Assembly (NCBI GenBank): GCA_034440575.1
Contig: JAOTOL010001457.1
Coordinates: 955,001 to 1,019,000, forward strand
Direction of reading: 5' to 3'
Source: Imbricaverruca yamaguchii
Lineage: Eukaryota; Arthropoda; Thecostraca; Neoverrucidae
DNA length: 64,000 bases
This document shows positions 1 to 52,468 of the stretch, in pieces; position 1 is the stretch's first letter, and every line of letters begins with the position of its first letter. The notes under the pieces were generated by a model. That model was not told where the DNA came from. It ran no database searches and saw only the letters and a list, made by a program, of their open reading frames with translations. Both the position numbers and the translations under genes were made by a program.

Positions 1-242
1 GCTCGTTTTCCAATCAGAGAGACGCCGCTTTTCAATGGGAGGGGGATGGGGCACATCATTTCCCTTGTGCCTCCCCCATCTGAACTGTCCCTGGCGCACA
101 CGGCTGCAGGCAATCGCAGGATCACCACCACCAGCGCCCAGCCGCAGTGCCAAGAAGCACGCGCAGTGCCTTACACATGCACATCTGGACACCTGGTGTG
201 TAGAGTCCTGTGCCAACCACAGCATGGATGTTGGTCGACAGT

Positions 243-672
243 GACCGCCCTGACATGATGAACGACCCACCACCTGAGCAACCTGAACCACCTGGGCCAC
301 CTGGACCACCTGGGTCACCTGAACAACCTGAACCACCTGATCCATCCGGACCACCTGGAGAACCTGGACCACCTGGACCACCCGTACCACCTGGACCACA
401 TGGACAACATGAACCACCTGAACCACCCGAACTACATGGAACACTTGGACCACCCGGACCACCTGGAGAACCTGGACCACCTGGACCACATGGACAAAAT
501 GAGCCACCTGAACCACCCGAACTACATGGAACACTTGGACCACCCGGACCACCTGGACCACCTGGACAACCTGAACCACCCGAACCACCCGGACCACATG
601 GACCATCCTGACCACCCGGACCACCCGGACCACCTAGACAACCTGTACCACCTGAACCACCCGGACCACCCG
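243..672 (+). repeat. 9-bp minisatellite (CACCTGGAC type)
   Basis: Imperfect 9-bp units with a superimposed ~90-bp duplication (about 398-487 and 488-577 share the ACTACATGGAACACTTGGAC block). One frame reads like Gly-Pro-Pro collagen but has no collagen flanks, and another frame is open too, so I call it repeat and not gene. Confidence 0.85.
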
Positions 673-1082
673 TCCAGCCAGGCTGCCGCTGGCCACCAGC
701 GCTGCGACGGCGTCCTGCAGTCAGCCGCCCGACTGTAAGAAGGAGTCTGCCACTCAGTCCAATCGCCCCATGGTGAAGTGGCAGCGCCAGCTACTATATG
801 GTGGGTAAGTGTTAGACGACACCGAACGCTTTGATTACCGGAGAAGCAACTATTTGTTGCACACACCTGCAGGTACCTACAAGAGCCGATTGAAAACACT
901 AAATTGTCGTTTGGTACCTATGTTATCAATGCCATGAGATAGCACCCATATCTCTGTCGTATTCCCAATTCAGGCCATTGGCCTAGACCAGGGTGGTTTA
1001 GTTGAAAGAATGGGGTCCACCTTTGTAGTGCACTTATTTGTTTTCTTATGTCAATTTCCTGGATGCCCGATGAAAAATGGTG
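673..1082. other. no gene recognised
   Basis: Ordinary-looking sequence with no coding signal, repeat or RNA that I could support. Confidence 0.5.
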
Positions 1083-3550
1083 GCATGCATGGGTGTACCC
1101 ACGATTTCATTTTTTTTTAAACCTGTGACGCGGTAACTTTGGACAGGATAGAGGGGTCTTACCTCCGCCCCCAGAAAAATATACTTGGATTTCAGTCACT
1201 TTATTTTCAACGTTTGGTTTTTAGATTCACCATTGTCAACTCATATTTTGGGGACGAAAGGTTCCAACAAAATGAGCAAGTTTAACTACTTATCACTGCC
1301 TTCGAACATCCAGTTTTATGTCGTATGTCCTGGTCCAGACTTCACAATCACCACAGAGCAATGTCGTGAGTACGTTAGACGTTGCCAACTTGTAGCAGGG
1401 AATAATATAATATTGGACTATGATTTTATTGCAGCAAATATGGACACCCAAGAACATTTCCAATGCTTCATTGCTTTGCGGGGAGACATTTTGATGCAAT
1501 GACAACCAGGTCGGATGAAGGGTGTGACACTGAGGACATGTGCCACCCACATGGAAAGTGACGTACCTCCGGCCGGGAAAAGGCGACACTTTGGAAATGT
1601 TCCATTACACGCGCTCGATCTCTCTGAACCAAAGGCGCCCATATGAAAGAAAAGGGCACCCTTGGAAAGAAAGGTGCCCCTTCGGGAAGGAGTGTAACCC
1701 ACGCCCTCGAATATTTCATCCAGAGGCGCCCATCCATGTGCCTTTGCAGTAGTACCGCCCCAAAGAAATAGCGTCCCTCCAGACAAGTGCCCACCATGAC
1801 AATTCCCGGATCTGGCCCTGATAACAACATTGCTCTCTCGCGGTATGAAATCCGGCTGGTTATAAAATAGTGCGCATTCACGTGAGGTTTCTCTTGAAAA
1901 TTTTACAACTTCCATTGAACCATTGTGGAAAGCTTGTACAGAACACCAATGTGGCAGTGCAAATTTGAAACCAGTGATGAGAGAGCCGTCTGAGTATGTT
2001 ATGGCGGATTTCTTAGGGGAGTTCCCGGTCATATAGGATATGAGAGCCTGCTATCACAACGGCTGCAAATAAAAAGATATTTGCTCTTCCTATTCCTATT
2101 ACATTCAATCATTGAACACACAACGGACCTTCGACGCGTTCGGAACTATTTCGATATCTCAACATTCTGATAATGTACGGCAACCCATGTCCAATGACAC
2201 CTACGTAGCACAAATTGAACCCACAGCGACGAAACGCGAGGAATTTGAACAATTAAAGCTAACCATTGACACTGAGGCTTCACCTGACATGTACCAGGTT
2301 AAAATGCTACTCGAGGGTTGTCTACAGGCTATTTCTTGATACCAAACATGGGCAGCTTTGTGAGAAAACGAAGAAGCGCGGGGAGACCGATAAATGACCT
2401 TTGACTTTGCAAATCAACATGATTTCTGAACGGTTTGCTAGAGTACCTCACGGCACGTTGAATGACACCCTCGTGATGAAAAACGTAAGACATAGCGACG
2501 AGGCGCGATGACTTTGAGCAATTTAAGCTAAACTTCTATCTTGTGCCTTGACATTGACATGGCCCATTTCGAAATGTTACACGAGCTTCACCACGGGCTT
2601 GCTTGATACCAGATGTTGGTAGATAAGGACGAAGAAAAGAATGCGGGCGACCGAATAAATTGGTTTCACCTTTGGCCTTTGCAATTAGTTCGATTTCGTA
2701 ACATTATAATACGGCACAAGGCACGTTGAATGACACCCACTTGGTGCAAATTGAACCATAAAGACGAGTTGCTTCGGGGACTACAAAAAAATTAAAGCTA
2801 GTCTTTGACCTTGAGGTTTGACCTTGACATATCCCGGTTTAAAAATGGTACCCGAGGGTTCACCATGGGCTATCGCTTGATAGTGGATCTGTGTATGCTT
2901 TGGCGAAAACCCCCCAAAAGCGTGAGGCGACCAACGGGCAAAGCTTGAATCTTAGCCCATCGAGATTATTGCGAATTATCAATTTGCGGGCACCGCACAA
3001 TAAGCGACGTCGAATGACATCTATTTTCTGCAAATTGAAGCCATAGCGATGAAACGCGAGGCCATCGAACAACTCAATCAAATCTTTGACCTTGACATGC
3101 CCCAGTTTGAAATGCTACTCGAGTGCTCACCACTGGTCTCACTTGATACCAGATTTGGATATGTCTGAGCGAAAATTGAGGAAAAAAAATATTGATGCGT
3201 CCGACGTATCAGCTCGACCTTTTCCCCTCAGCAACAACTTGATTGCTTAGCTTTCTGATACCGCAGAACAAACCACATCGAATGACGCTCATTTGATGGA
3301 ATTTGAAGCAATAGCAACCGAACCGCGCGTGCGGTCGATATCGCTTTAATGTCGCCATCTAATATATCACGCTACCTTTTATCTTGAACCTTGGCATGTA
3401 CCGGTTTGAAATGCTACACGATGGTTCATCAGGGGTTGCCGCCTGTGGTCATATTTGGCAGGTTTTGGTGAAAACGGAAAAGATAGGAAGCTACCGAAGA
3501 AACCGGTTTGCTTTTGACCTTGACCATTTAAGTCGTAATGTGAGACCTAT
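1083..3550 (+). mobile_element. composite dispersed element with internal satellite, left copy
   Basis: The head (1083-2100) is matched in inverted orientation at 38100-39190. Shared landmarks include CATGGGTGTA near 1087, GGGACGAAAGGTTCCAACAA near 1250, TATGTCGTATGTCC near 1317, GACAATTCCCGGATC near 1798 and GCGAGGAATTTGAAC near 2237. The tail (2100-3550) holds about five diverged monomers of a roughly 269-bp satellite, each carrying TTGACCTTGACATG-like and AAATGCTACTCGAGG-like landmarks (near 2287, 2556, 2825, 3094 and 3395). The inverted copy keeps head and satellite in the same relative order, so the two parts travel together. No transposase or RT was recognised, so it is non-autonomous. 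A satellite-bearing Helitron-like or MITE-like element is one possibility; the ends are not defined. Confidence 0.72.
2100..3550 (+). repeat. ~269-bp satellite monomers inside the left composite element
   Basis: Five diverged monomers. Landmark spacing is 269, 269, 269 and about 301 bp. A second landmark, GAATGACACC with upstream CACGTTG or CACGTCG, recurs at about the same spacing. Short frames in it are not coding. Confidence 0.75.
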
Positions 3551-4099
3551 GTAATTGTTTCCAGCGTGTTCAGTCCAAGCAGAAGCATCTATGGTAATTT
3601 ATTCGAGCGATCATAAACCCGTCGCTGAATGCCAATGCCAATACAAATACTCCTCTGGTGAACTAGTCGCTAAATACAAATGCGAATACGACGTTAACTT
3701 GGCGTACGTGCTCAGGTCTGCCCGTGACTCCTCTCCATGGTCTTGAAGATGCCCAAGGACACCCAGTCACGTTTCCTCGACAGATATTAATATATGCGCA
3801 GGGGAATGCAACATAAGACGCATAAAGCCTTGCGATAATGCAAATCTGTTTCCTCGGAAAGCGCAATTTTGCACCCAAGCCGAAACACATGATGGTCAAG
3901 GTTCATGTTTTTCAAGAATGGCACAGAAGCAAACATTTATAACGTTTGCTGATTTACCATTCGGAGATTTTGTGACGACAGATAGCCCATGAAGCTCCTT
4001 GATTGCCTAGATCTGCTTCTAGTATTTTCGGCGATACTCTTGCTATATATATATATCTTTACTTTATAAGTGATTACGTATAATTTTGCGGTGATCATG

Positions 4100-4240
4100 C
4101 TGGGTAGCTGAGGCTTGAAGGGGACACGAAAAAAATTGGAGGGGACAAATCGACACTTCAGAAAGTGGGGGAGACATGTCCCCCATGTCTCTCTCATCCC
4201 CCCACCCCCCCCCCAGCTCCCCAATGGTTACACCCATGGT
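4100..4240 (-). mobile_element. possible fragment of the composite element head
   Basis: The minus strand starts CATGGGTGTAACCATTGG and then runs through a G-rich stretch, as the composite head does. Too short and low-complexity to be sure. Confidence 0.35.
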
Positions 4241-5059
4241 GAAATGGAACCTTTCAAACCGATACTCCTTCTAAAGCATCTCCTTTAAGCCAATCCTGGT
4301 TACAATGCTCTTTATCTTTGAGTGTGCAGTGTAAAATATCTAAAGTAAAGCAAATAGCATAAACCGCTTGCGAGAGGGTAAGGCCCTTCTACTGTCAGGA
4401 AATGCACCGTTTTAGAGGAAGCATTAATATGCTTCCTGTGGATGAACATATGGCCTGTCTTGTTACTATTCCGAACTTACTCGTCGGACTTTAGATCACT
4501 TGTCTTCAGAAAACTTTTTGCGTCGGTGCTGTCGGTGTAATTTATGATCTCGAAAGAACCCGAACAAAACGTGCGTAAGTGGCTGCATCAGCTGCATCTG
4601 CTGAAATATATGGAAGGGTTGGTACGGCGTGACAAATCATGCTGACAAGGCCCGGTTTCTCAATCAAGGCTCATTTAAAACCGCACATCAATCGGCCGAG
4701 TACACTTTCGGAACAAAAAAGGTGATATGCAAACCTATTTCGACGTGCGTTTAGAATTGCACACTGTACGGGTAGCACGTTGAATGGAAACACACCTTAA
4801 CCCGTTGACATGCGTGTACACACGCGCTTATGCTCTAGGTATGCAATGTCTGCTTCGCCAGTCTTGCGTTGCGATGCTAGTTCAGCGAACAAGCACAGAT
4901 GACGTCATCTACTTACTGTGTCCATCACAAGACCGGCATGCAGATTTGACTGCGTGCCATTCCACATGCTGCAAGTTGTGTCAATAATCAGGCAACGGAA
5001 GTTGATCACACTTGGGCGGGGGAAGGGGCGGGGTGGTGATTCACACATACCTGCATAGC
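4241..5059. other. no gene recognised
   Basis: No frame longer than about 70 codons and no repeat. Confidence 0.5.
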
Positions 5060-5275
5060 CAGTGCAGGTCTCTATCTCTATCTCCATCTCTATATCCGTC
5101 TCTGTCGCTGTCGCTGACGCTGTCTCTGTCTCTGTCTCTGTCTCTGTCTCTGTCTCTGTCTCTGTCTCTGTCTCTGTCTCTGTCTCTCCCTCTCCCTCTC
5201 CCTCTCCCTCTTTGTCTCCCTCTTCCTCTCCCTCTCCCTCTCCCTCTCCCTCTTCGTCTCCCTCTTCCTCCCCCT

Positions 5276-5328
<53 letters not shown>

Positions 5329-5372
5329 ACTCTGTCTCTCACTCTTTCTCTCTCTCTCTGACTTACTGTTGG
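5060..5372 (+). repeat. pyrimidine microsatellite: (TCTCTG)n, (TCTCCC)n, (TC)n
   Basis: Three blocks in order along one polypyrimidine strand. The arginine/glutamate and serine/leucine frames in it are artefacts. Confidence 0.97.
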
Positions 5373-7694
5373 CTAAACCCTCTCTCCCTCCTCGATCAGA
5401 AATATAGAGTTTTCAATTCATGAGGCATCAGTTGGCTGTGGTCAGAATCAGTATGTTGTATGAACCTGTTTCGTATATACCAGGTTGTAGACTCGCGGAC
5501 TTGGTATCCGCTCGTACACATGGCTTCTTGTCACAGTATCACGGCGCAATTGCTTGTAATTTGAGACTAGAGTTTAAAATACGAATGAAGACCGATTAGT
5601 TACTTCATCATCTGGTCTCATACAGGTTTCGGGACTTGACGGAGTGGTGCTTGCGCGTTTTTGATTGCCACGTAGGTGGCATCACTTGCTTTCACCTGTT
5701 CAGAAGGCTGTTCTTGCTGGCACCGTGAGCTGTGCCCGAAACAAAGGCTGATCTTCTCCAGTCGTTTGGCTGTCGCCCGAACACCTGCCATCCAGTCAGG
5801 CGCGTGCACCGGGGGCGCTGGTGTCAGCGCGCTCTGGTCCGCCGGGGAGCTGGAGGCAATCCCGCGCGCTCCGACGACGGAGACGGGCGGCCCTACTGCC
5901 ACAGAGAAAGATTGCAGCTATGTCGAAACAACGCCGACTCACTCGCACCGCCTCCGAAACTTCGGCCCCGGCATTTGTCTTCCTGTTCGGCTTGAAGTGT
6001 GCTGGTAGCACCGAGCATGCTCCGAGTCCCGTGCCGACAGTATTTTGTGATTGTGAGCTATGCAGACGCAGTTTCTCTTTTGTAGAGTATTACACAGCCC
6101 GAACACTCTAGCATACAATTGTGGCATGGTCTACCTGAATCAAATCTCTGTTGAAATCAAAGAGCGCGCTTCGACATCGTGATTATTTAAGCAAGCATGT
6201 GACCTGCTTAAATAGCACACCAAAACTTTAATGGCTTAAATGGCACAAACATTTTAATTTAAACGCTTAAATGACACATCAACTAAACATAATCGCATGT
6301 TTCCATGTATTCGCTTGTATGCATTCGCTTAATACTGGTGCGTAGGCATACTCAAATGTATTCCTACATGTTTCTTTTCTTGATCGGTGGTCTGTCACGT
6401 GAGAAAATTTATGATTAATCGTAATCCGTTGGGAATATCATATTGCGTCTGTCCGTATTGCATGATGATAATTATTTTCAATGTCTACTATCCACCAGCC
6501 ATTTTACGTGGCAGAAGCATAGCCAGGCGCATGTACACTACGTTTCATTTCATGTGCAGCTGTTCTTCTGCCCAATCCTCGCAGTGTTGATAGATCATCT
6601 TGACCGCACCTCCTGATATTGTTCCGAAGCACTATCCGCGACCTTCGCTCTGTCGAATAGAAATGTGGCATCCCATGCAGCACGTAATTTGTACAAACTG
6701 TGTCATAATGATCCGTTCTTGGGTCTTAAAATAGTGGAGTGAAGGTGAGTTAAAATCAGGTCACGACCTCGTCTCATCTCGGTTTCAAATGCACATAGAA
6801 ATGTGTCTCGTCAACCATTCATGGGACATAACAGTCAGAAGTAAAATATGGGTGCACGCACAAATGATAAACGAAGGTAAAAAATGTCACCGGAGGACAG
6901 GTCTCTGGTTAAATGAAGTTTATAAGCAAAGCTTCTTTGAGTATGACTTATCCAATCATTATTTTCGAATACCTAAAATACATATAGGGTATGAATGACA
7001 CCTTACGTTTCTAAAATATGTCGGATTTTTGGTCAATATCACATCAGGTGACTGAGACATGACAGAAGCTTTCGAAAGGTGCACGTAATCCAGACGCTCT
7101 ATGTGCTGCATGTAGACTATTGCGGCACAAGTAAGGCTGAACCACGGTGACTTTGTAGGATGAGTTCATTTCGGAGGTGACGAGCCCAGACAATTAGGTT
7201 AAAAATCTCGTTTCTTTTTTAGGACGGCATTTTCAAACGGCATGGATAAAGTTTGACATGTTCTTCAAGAATTTCCATGTATAGTGGGAAGCGTATGGTT
7301 TACATTTAGTTGCGCTCACTACCTTCTTCCGAGGGCCAACTGGTTCGAAGATTGCCATCTTCAACATCTCACCACACATTGCCAGGTATTTGACCTTTAC
7401 AGAATCGGGGACCTTGGCCATTGCACGTGTCACCGGTGGTAGACTAAGTCTTCAGTTTGCATATCATCAATATTGAAGCGCGAAATCTCATCTGTTCTAT
7501 TATCAGGGCCAGAAAGCTACGGCGAAGATGGGTAGCGATTAACTGCGCACCGACATTGACCAGTTTGATCCGACTTGGAAGATCAACTAAAAGTGATAGA
7601 GAATAGAAGTAAAATAACTGTAAAAGGTAACGGATGTAGCTACACCACGCGATTTACCGCGTATATTTGCCTTGCTTAGAACAAAAGCTTACGA
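5373..7694. other. no gene recognised
   Basis: Contains a GC-rich patch (5740-5900) with overlapping frames on both strands and short GCTTAAATGGCACA-like direct repeats at 6210-6280. Nothing identifiable as a gene. Confidence 0.5.
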
Positions 7695-7765
7695 GTGATG
7701 GCGGATCGAACTGAATCTCCCCGCACCGCGAGGGCGGAGCGTTATCCCGCACTATGCTGGTTCAT
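7695..7765 (-). ncRNA. worn tRNA-like sequence (SINE head candidate)
   Basis: The minus strand has a GGGATAACGCTCC segment like the end of an A-box/D-arm, a CGCCCTCGCGGTGCG stem-loop and AGTTCGATCC (7711-7702) as B box. The acceptor stem does not pair, so this is a decayed tRNA or SINE head. Confidence 0.4.
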
Positions 7766-8465
7766 ATAATAGCTTCGTACAATTTGTCTCTAGTCATGCC
7801 AAAGCTGAGCAACCAGAAAGCACAAATCACAAACTTCAGCTATGCCGCATTTCGAAATTATTGGTGGAACGAGTATTTTCCTGATTGCAGTTGATACTAT
7901 GTTTTTCCAGCTTGTTTATTTTATTATTCTGAGACTAGGTAACTCTGCATTGCTGTGATCATGCTTACCAGTTCCGGCTGCGCAATCTGAATCGTATATC
8001 ATAATGCGCCATCAACAAGCCCCATGATGAATGGAAGAAGCTGAAGGCATGGACTGAAATGGCTATAAATGTGAGAACTGCAAGGCCTTTTTAGCATGCT
8101 AAATGGGAAAGGGAGAAATTCGCCCGCACTCGTCCAAGTCAGCACTACGACCATCCAGATATCCCGCACTTGCGAATGTTCAAAAGGCATGGTCTCTAGT
8201 GATGCAAGTTTTTTAAAGTATCACTTTGTATTCATCACACGGGATTCCTGGTTTGCAAAACATGAATTGTAAATAAGTAAGTTTTTCCTTGCCTGCAGCC
8301 AACTGAAATCAGTATGATGAAACATTCTTTCGTCGCTCAGGCCGAAGTAAAGTGGGTGAAACCTGAGTGGATATTCCTATCGAGGGTATGCTAGGATAGA
8401 GCTTTCCCCACTTAACATTTCCCCAGAAAATGCTTTGCTACCAATCGGTCACCAAAGGCAGTTTT

Positions 8466-8487
8466 GTGTGTGTGTGTGTGTGTGTGA
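8466..8487 (+). repeat. (TG)n microsatellite
   Basis: About ten TG dinucleotides. Confidence 0.95.
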
Positions 8488-8644
8488 GCATTGTCAGGAA
8501 TTAATATAGTACACCACGCGCTGTCAATACGGGAAACAATGTATTATAATAAAGTCATATATCGTCTCACGGAAAGCTGCAGCTGCTGTGACGCGTCTCG
8601 ATAAGCATCATATTACTGCTCATAAAACACGCCAAGTAACCGCT

Positions 8645-8965
8645 CAGCACATGCTATCATCTGTCATACGTGACAGATTCCTCGTCGTTCGTCGAACATG
8701 ATAACTATTTCATCATTCGTCAGGTATAACAAATCTGTTGTCTCGGTAGGATATGACAGATTTGTTGTCATCGGTAAGGTACGACAGACATATCTTGGCA
8801 TACGAATTAAGATAGCTTCATCCATGCGCCGTGACGTATCTGGCGTCATCCTGACAGATCATGACATAGTGAGACATCTGCCGTGATCATTCAGACACCA
8901 ATGATCTGCCATGCGTCAGACACACAGATCTGCCATCGTCCGTCAGATACGACAGATCCGTCACC
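8645..8965 (+). repeat. degenerate GACAGATC-type tandem repeat
   Basis: Loose recurrence of TGACAGAT, GTCATCGGT and RTCTGCCAT words roughly every 25-40 bp, in both orientations. Probably an old, diverged minisatellite; period not fixed. Confidence 0.5.
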
Positions 8966-9034
8966 GTCCACCAGCTACCAGCACGACGCAACAGTCGCCG
9001 ACATCACGCGCAGTAGTGAGCACGCGCCGACAGG

Positions 9035-9065
9035 TGACGTCAGTGTGACGTCACACGTGACGTCA
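9035..9065. promoter_or_regulatory. three perfect TGACGTCA palindromes in 31 bp
   Basis: TGACGTCA at 9035-9042, 9046-9053 and 9058-9065. This is the full CRE/ATF site of bZIP proteins. Function is not shown; the same octamer recurs in the 16.84-18.15 kb array, so a repeat origin is also possible. Confidence 0.4.
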
Positions 9066-9224
9066 CACGCAGACTGGCCAGCGAGCGCGGCCACACTCTG
9101 GGCCCGGACCGAGCGGTCGGCTGGACACCGGCAGCGGAGTTGCTGGACACAGCCCGTGGCAGCGTTGGCCGTAATAGTGGCACTGCAGAGTACATCCACC
9201 ATCTTTACGAACTCTCTTCCTTCC

Positions 9225-9276
9225 TCTTCCTCTCCCCCCTCTCTCTCTCTCTCTCTCACACATACATACACACGCA
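9225..9276 (+). repeat. short (CT)n and (CA)n tracts
   Basis: Simple pyrimidine run followed by CACATACATACACACGCACG. Confidence 0.85.
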
Positions 9277-9629
9277 CGCTCTTGTTCTGTTTCATCCGTT
9301 TTTCTATGCCTCTCGTTCCGCTTCTTTATGCCTGTGATTATCTCCATTTGGATCTATTTTACTTCTTTCTTGTTCTTGGTTTTCTCATTTCCATCCCTTT
9401 ATTTCCTCATCCCCATTACTCTATCAAGCAGGGTTGTTGCTTTACATACTTTGCAAGGAGCAAGTGTCCCCTCAATGTTGGCTTTGCCCCCCCCCCCCAA
9501 TAAATTAAACTCTTGACATGAAAAACATGAAACCATAGGAGTGCGCCCCCAATCCATTTAGGTTTACCATTGTCTTCATTTATTGTGTGTCCCCGCAATG
9601 ATTTTCAGAAATCAAGACCCGTGGTAACT

Positions 9630-9775
<146 letters not shown>

Positions 9776-9854
9776 CCCCTCTCTACCTCTCCCTTTCCCC
9801 TGTCTATCTTTGTCGATTACGTCTGCCGACGGCGAATCCAGAAATTGTGATGGG

Positions 9855-10040
9855 GTACGGCCACTCGTTTGCGAGGCTTTTTCTTCGGAGGGGTGCCTCT
9901 GGCTGAAGAATCCGTTGAGCTGGAAGGGGAGGTGGTGGTGCGCTCCGGGCTTTCCCGGAGGGGCGCCGCACCTCGCTCCATCCCACCAGGGGGGAGGTGG
10001 CATTCTCTCAGTGGCACCCTTGCATCCGCCCCTGCCGCCC
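9855..10040 (+). mobile_element. possible fragment of the composite element, CTGGAGGG-type segment
   Basis: GGGTGCCTCTGGCTGAAGAA resembles the GGGCCTCTGGCTGCAAAA segment of the right copy near 38500, and the GGAGGGGCGCC and GGTGGCA boxes recur. Only this inner segment is present. Confidence 0.35.
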
Positions 10041-10195
10041 GACATCTCGCCCCTCAATCACCGACAAACAATCAATCATACATCATGTACACTCACCCAA
10101 CGTGACCAATTTCAAATGTCACGGTTCACTGACACAGTACGCCAACCGGTACCAGCACGCTGAATTTGAAGCACAACAACCACAGTTGGCCATGA

Positions 10196-10231
10196 CCAGC
10201 CATGGCCATGACCATGACCATGACCATGACA
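10196..10231 (+). repeat. (CATGAC)n hexamer
   Basis: Five to six units reading CATGGC/CATGAC. Confidence 0.9.
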
Positions 10232-10834
10232 AACAGGGCCACATTAAAACAAAGCAAGGCCGAGCACATTGGACTTAGTCGCTCATTAACATACAATCGT
10301 CGCAAATCGAACAGATCAGATCACACCAGATCTCAGAGCAAATCAGATCGTCACACTCGCCAGGCACGCCGCGCCACCAACAGCACTGCCTGGACACCCG
10401 CAGGCGTCGGATATCACCGCGTCCCGCCGCCAGGTCACCGCCTGCGGCCTTCTCGCCGGCGGAACACCTCGTCCGCCTGTATCCTCGCCGACCTGGCGAC
10501 GCCTGTCGCCGGATGACACGCCCTCGCCCCACCCGTCTGAGGGGAGGGGGAACACCTCTCGAGCCGAGCCGGGCTCGCGGCGCTCCATTTCTGTCCGGGC
10601 GCCAGTCGACTAGCCGTAGCGGGTGCAGTTTGCCCGCTGGCAGCTGCCACCAGGGCCGGAGGGCGGCCGCAGTCCGTCACCGTCCGGGCACCAGTCGCGC
10701 GGCCGCACCCACGTGACCGGCGACGCGAACGGCCGCCCAGCGCGCCCAGCTGGCACGTGACCTGGCGGCGCGTGTGGCCGCCGCAGGGCGCGCGCCGGCG
10801 GTCACGTGACTTGGCGGGGTCCTCAGCGCTCCTG

Positions 10835-50178
<39,344 letters not shown>

Positions 50179-51489
50179 CTGCCGAAACGCAGCCGTGTTA
50201 GCGCGAGGGTCTCTGCGCACGTCGTCCGAGCGCTAAAGGAGCAGTTATTCGGCAGTGCCTACATGGAATTCGGCGAGCACGTGCGTTTCCGTGCCCATTG
50301 AGCTCGACTCCGACTGGAAATGTTGCCATTCTGATGGTCTATTATTCTCTAATGAGGAAGTTATTACTTCCGGCTCAGCGAGTCTCATGGGCTATCTGAG
50401 GCCATAATTCGGTATAGACGAAATGTTGACGTTGCAGTAATTCACCACATTGACCTGTCTGTGCGAGATCCGGGCTTGATTTCGTCGCTGAACGTGCGTC
50501 GACAGCAAGTCCTTTTCGCAAAAGTGACCCATCTCAAAACTGTTCATGGAAATTGTAGTTGGCCATTAGCGCAGCCGTTAGATTGCATGCCCGTGGAACC
50601 GGCGCAAGATGAATGAAGACAGCCGTGTAATTCATGGCTCTCCAGTATCGGAACTGCTGGCGTCCGCTGAACATGACGGTGCGGCTGCACGAGAAATTCA
50701 ATCACATTAGGTGAACTAGCCACACGTTCCGATGCATCCGTCCGCCGCTTCATAAGGTTCATCGAGAGAACTGCCAGCGACCGACTTCAGCAACGGTCGA
50801 GTTTTTCCATCATGGTTTACGTTGGAAGTCGCGTTTTCCGCCCGCGGTGAAGACGGCAAGGAAACACCGAGACCAACATATGTTTCGAGATCAGTTTGGC
50901 AATCGTGTGAACGCTCCATAGACATAGATACTGCGGCCATCCCGGGGTCGAGGCGAAATCGAAAACAGATCAGCCCATCTAAAGGCAAATGATTTGATTG
51001 AATCATTTAATTTAATTATTTGATAAAAGTTTCATTTAATTTGAAGTAAGTGGTTAATACTAATTTAAATTAGTGACGTTGCGAAGAATAAAAGACGGCT
51101 GGAGATGTCCTATGATCTGCACAGGGAGAAAAATAAAGCAGCTGTTCAGTTGTATTTCTGCTTTTGTACGCTTTAATTCTTTGTTGTGTTCGTCACGTTT
51201 TAGTATATTATTTTGTCTGTGCTGGTGGATTATACAAACACCCACTAACAATACAAGTTAGAAGACGTCAAATGTAATGATGTAGGGATTGGATGGACAG
51301 TTCAGGTCTGGCTTTTTCGCTATAGATCATGAATGTTTTTTTAAGAAGAATCCGAAACTTGCCATTCCTTGTCACCGTTTGTTCGTGAGATAAACTCAGG
51401 CGAAGCAGTTAGCAGCTTTCAGAGGAGATTTCCATCCGATTTAACCAGGACTAAATCAAGTCAACGTCCGAAGGGTGAGGCGAATGACC
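50179..51489. other. upstream of exon A, no exon found
   Basis: I looked on the minus strand for the first half of Ig1 (first cysteine and WYK-like strand) and found none. Confidence 0.5.
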
Positions 51490-52468
51490 GCATAGCCGAG
51501 CGGTCATAAGACGCGGGTGCGAGGGCGCCTTATCTCGAGGGGAGCCCGTGGGGGGGACGGACGGGAACGGTCTCTGGACCGCGCAGTCTGGTGTCACGCG
51601 CGGAGGACGACGGACAGTGTGGAATGTCACCAGACGGCGACATCCCCCCAACCCCCACCACCACGCCTCACACTCCGGCTCCGCCGTCTGCCTCTCCAGC
51701 CGTTGAGCCTGATTGGGCATATCGTGAACTTGATCGGTTTCGCACGCTCCCTCGAGTTTCGCACGCCAGCGTCGCCGACTTGTTTGCTGCCTTGCCGAGA
51801 TCACGCGAGATTGGTCCGCAAGACACCAAGAGGAGGAGAAAGACGCCAAGTCACGGTCTACGGTCCTGGGACCCAAGGAAGAAGGCGCCGCCTGCCACCT
51901 GCCACCTGCCACAAATGCATATGCATATACACACCGCACACAGACCTCACATATCATCCCAAATCTGCCCTTCGTACACGACCATTACCTACCCGCCCCT
52001 CTAACCTATCTTCAGAGTCAAGACTTCGAGACCGACTCTCCAGCATCTTCAAGTTCAACTCTGCCACCTCGCTTTTACATATGCCTCTACTTGCTCAGTA
52101 CTCCAGAAGTGATCAGTGCTACAATCTTCAATCTTCGCTCTACAACTGAACACTGAACGGTCAGTCCGACGGTGCAGCCACCCTTCCCCCGGGCTCCCTC
52201 CAATGTACCCACCCCCGCTTCCCTGTAGTGCCTTCTGCACGATCTTTTCTACTCTGTCCAATCGTGCTCCCTACAAGCACACTTTCCAATTTCTTTGTGT
52301 TATCTTCCTCTTTGTCTGCCCTGCTTTTACACCTGTCGGGCTTCCTTTACACCCTTCTGAACCCTCCGCAAGAACTTGTTACTACTGTCCACTGTCCACT
52401 GTGCCATACACCTGCCATATCACCCTTTGATCAACACCACCTACAAACCAAACGCGTACAACACCACA

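Noticed and set aside
210..611. Collagen-like Gly-Pro-Pro protein
   Set aside because: 9-bp minisatellite with another frame also open, no collagen domain or splice sites around it.
51490..51560. tRNA-Leu/Ser gene from the TAGCCGAGCGGTC word
   Set aside because: No B box at the right distance and no acceptor stem; more likely part of the retroelement leader or chance.
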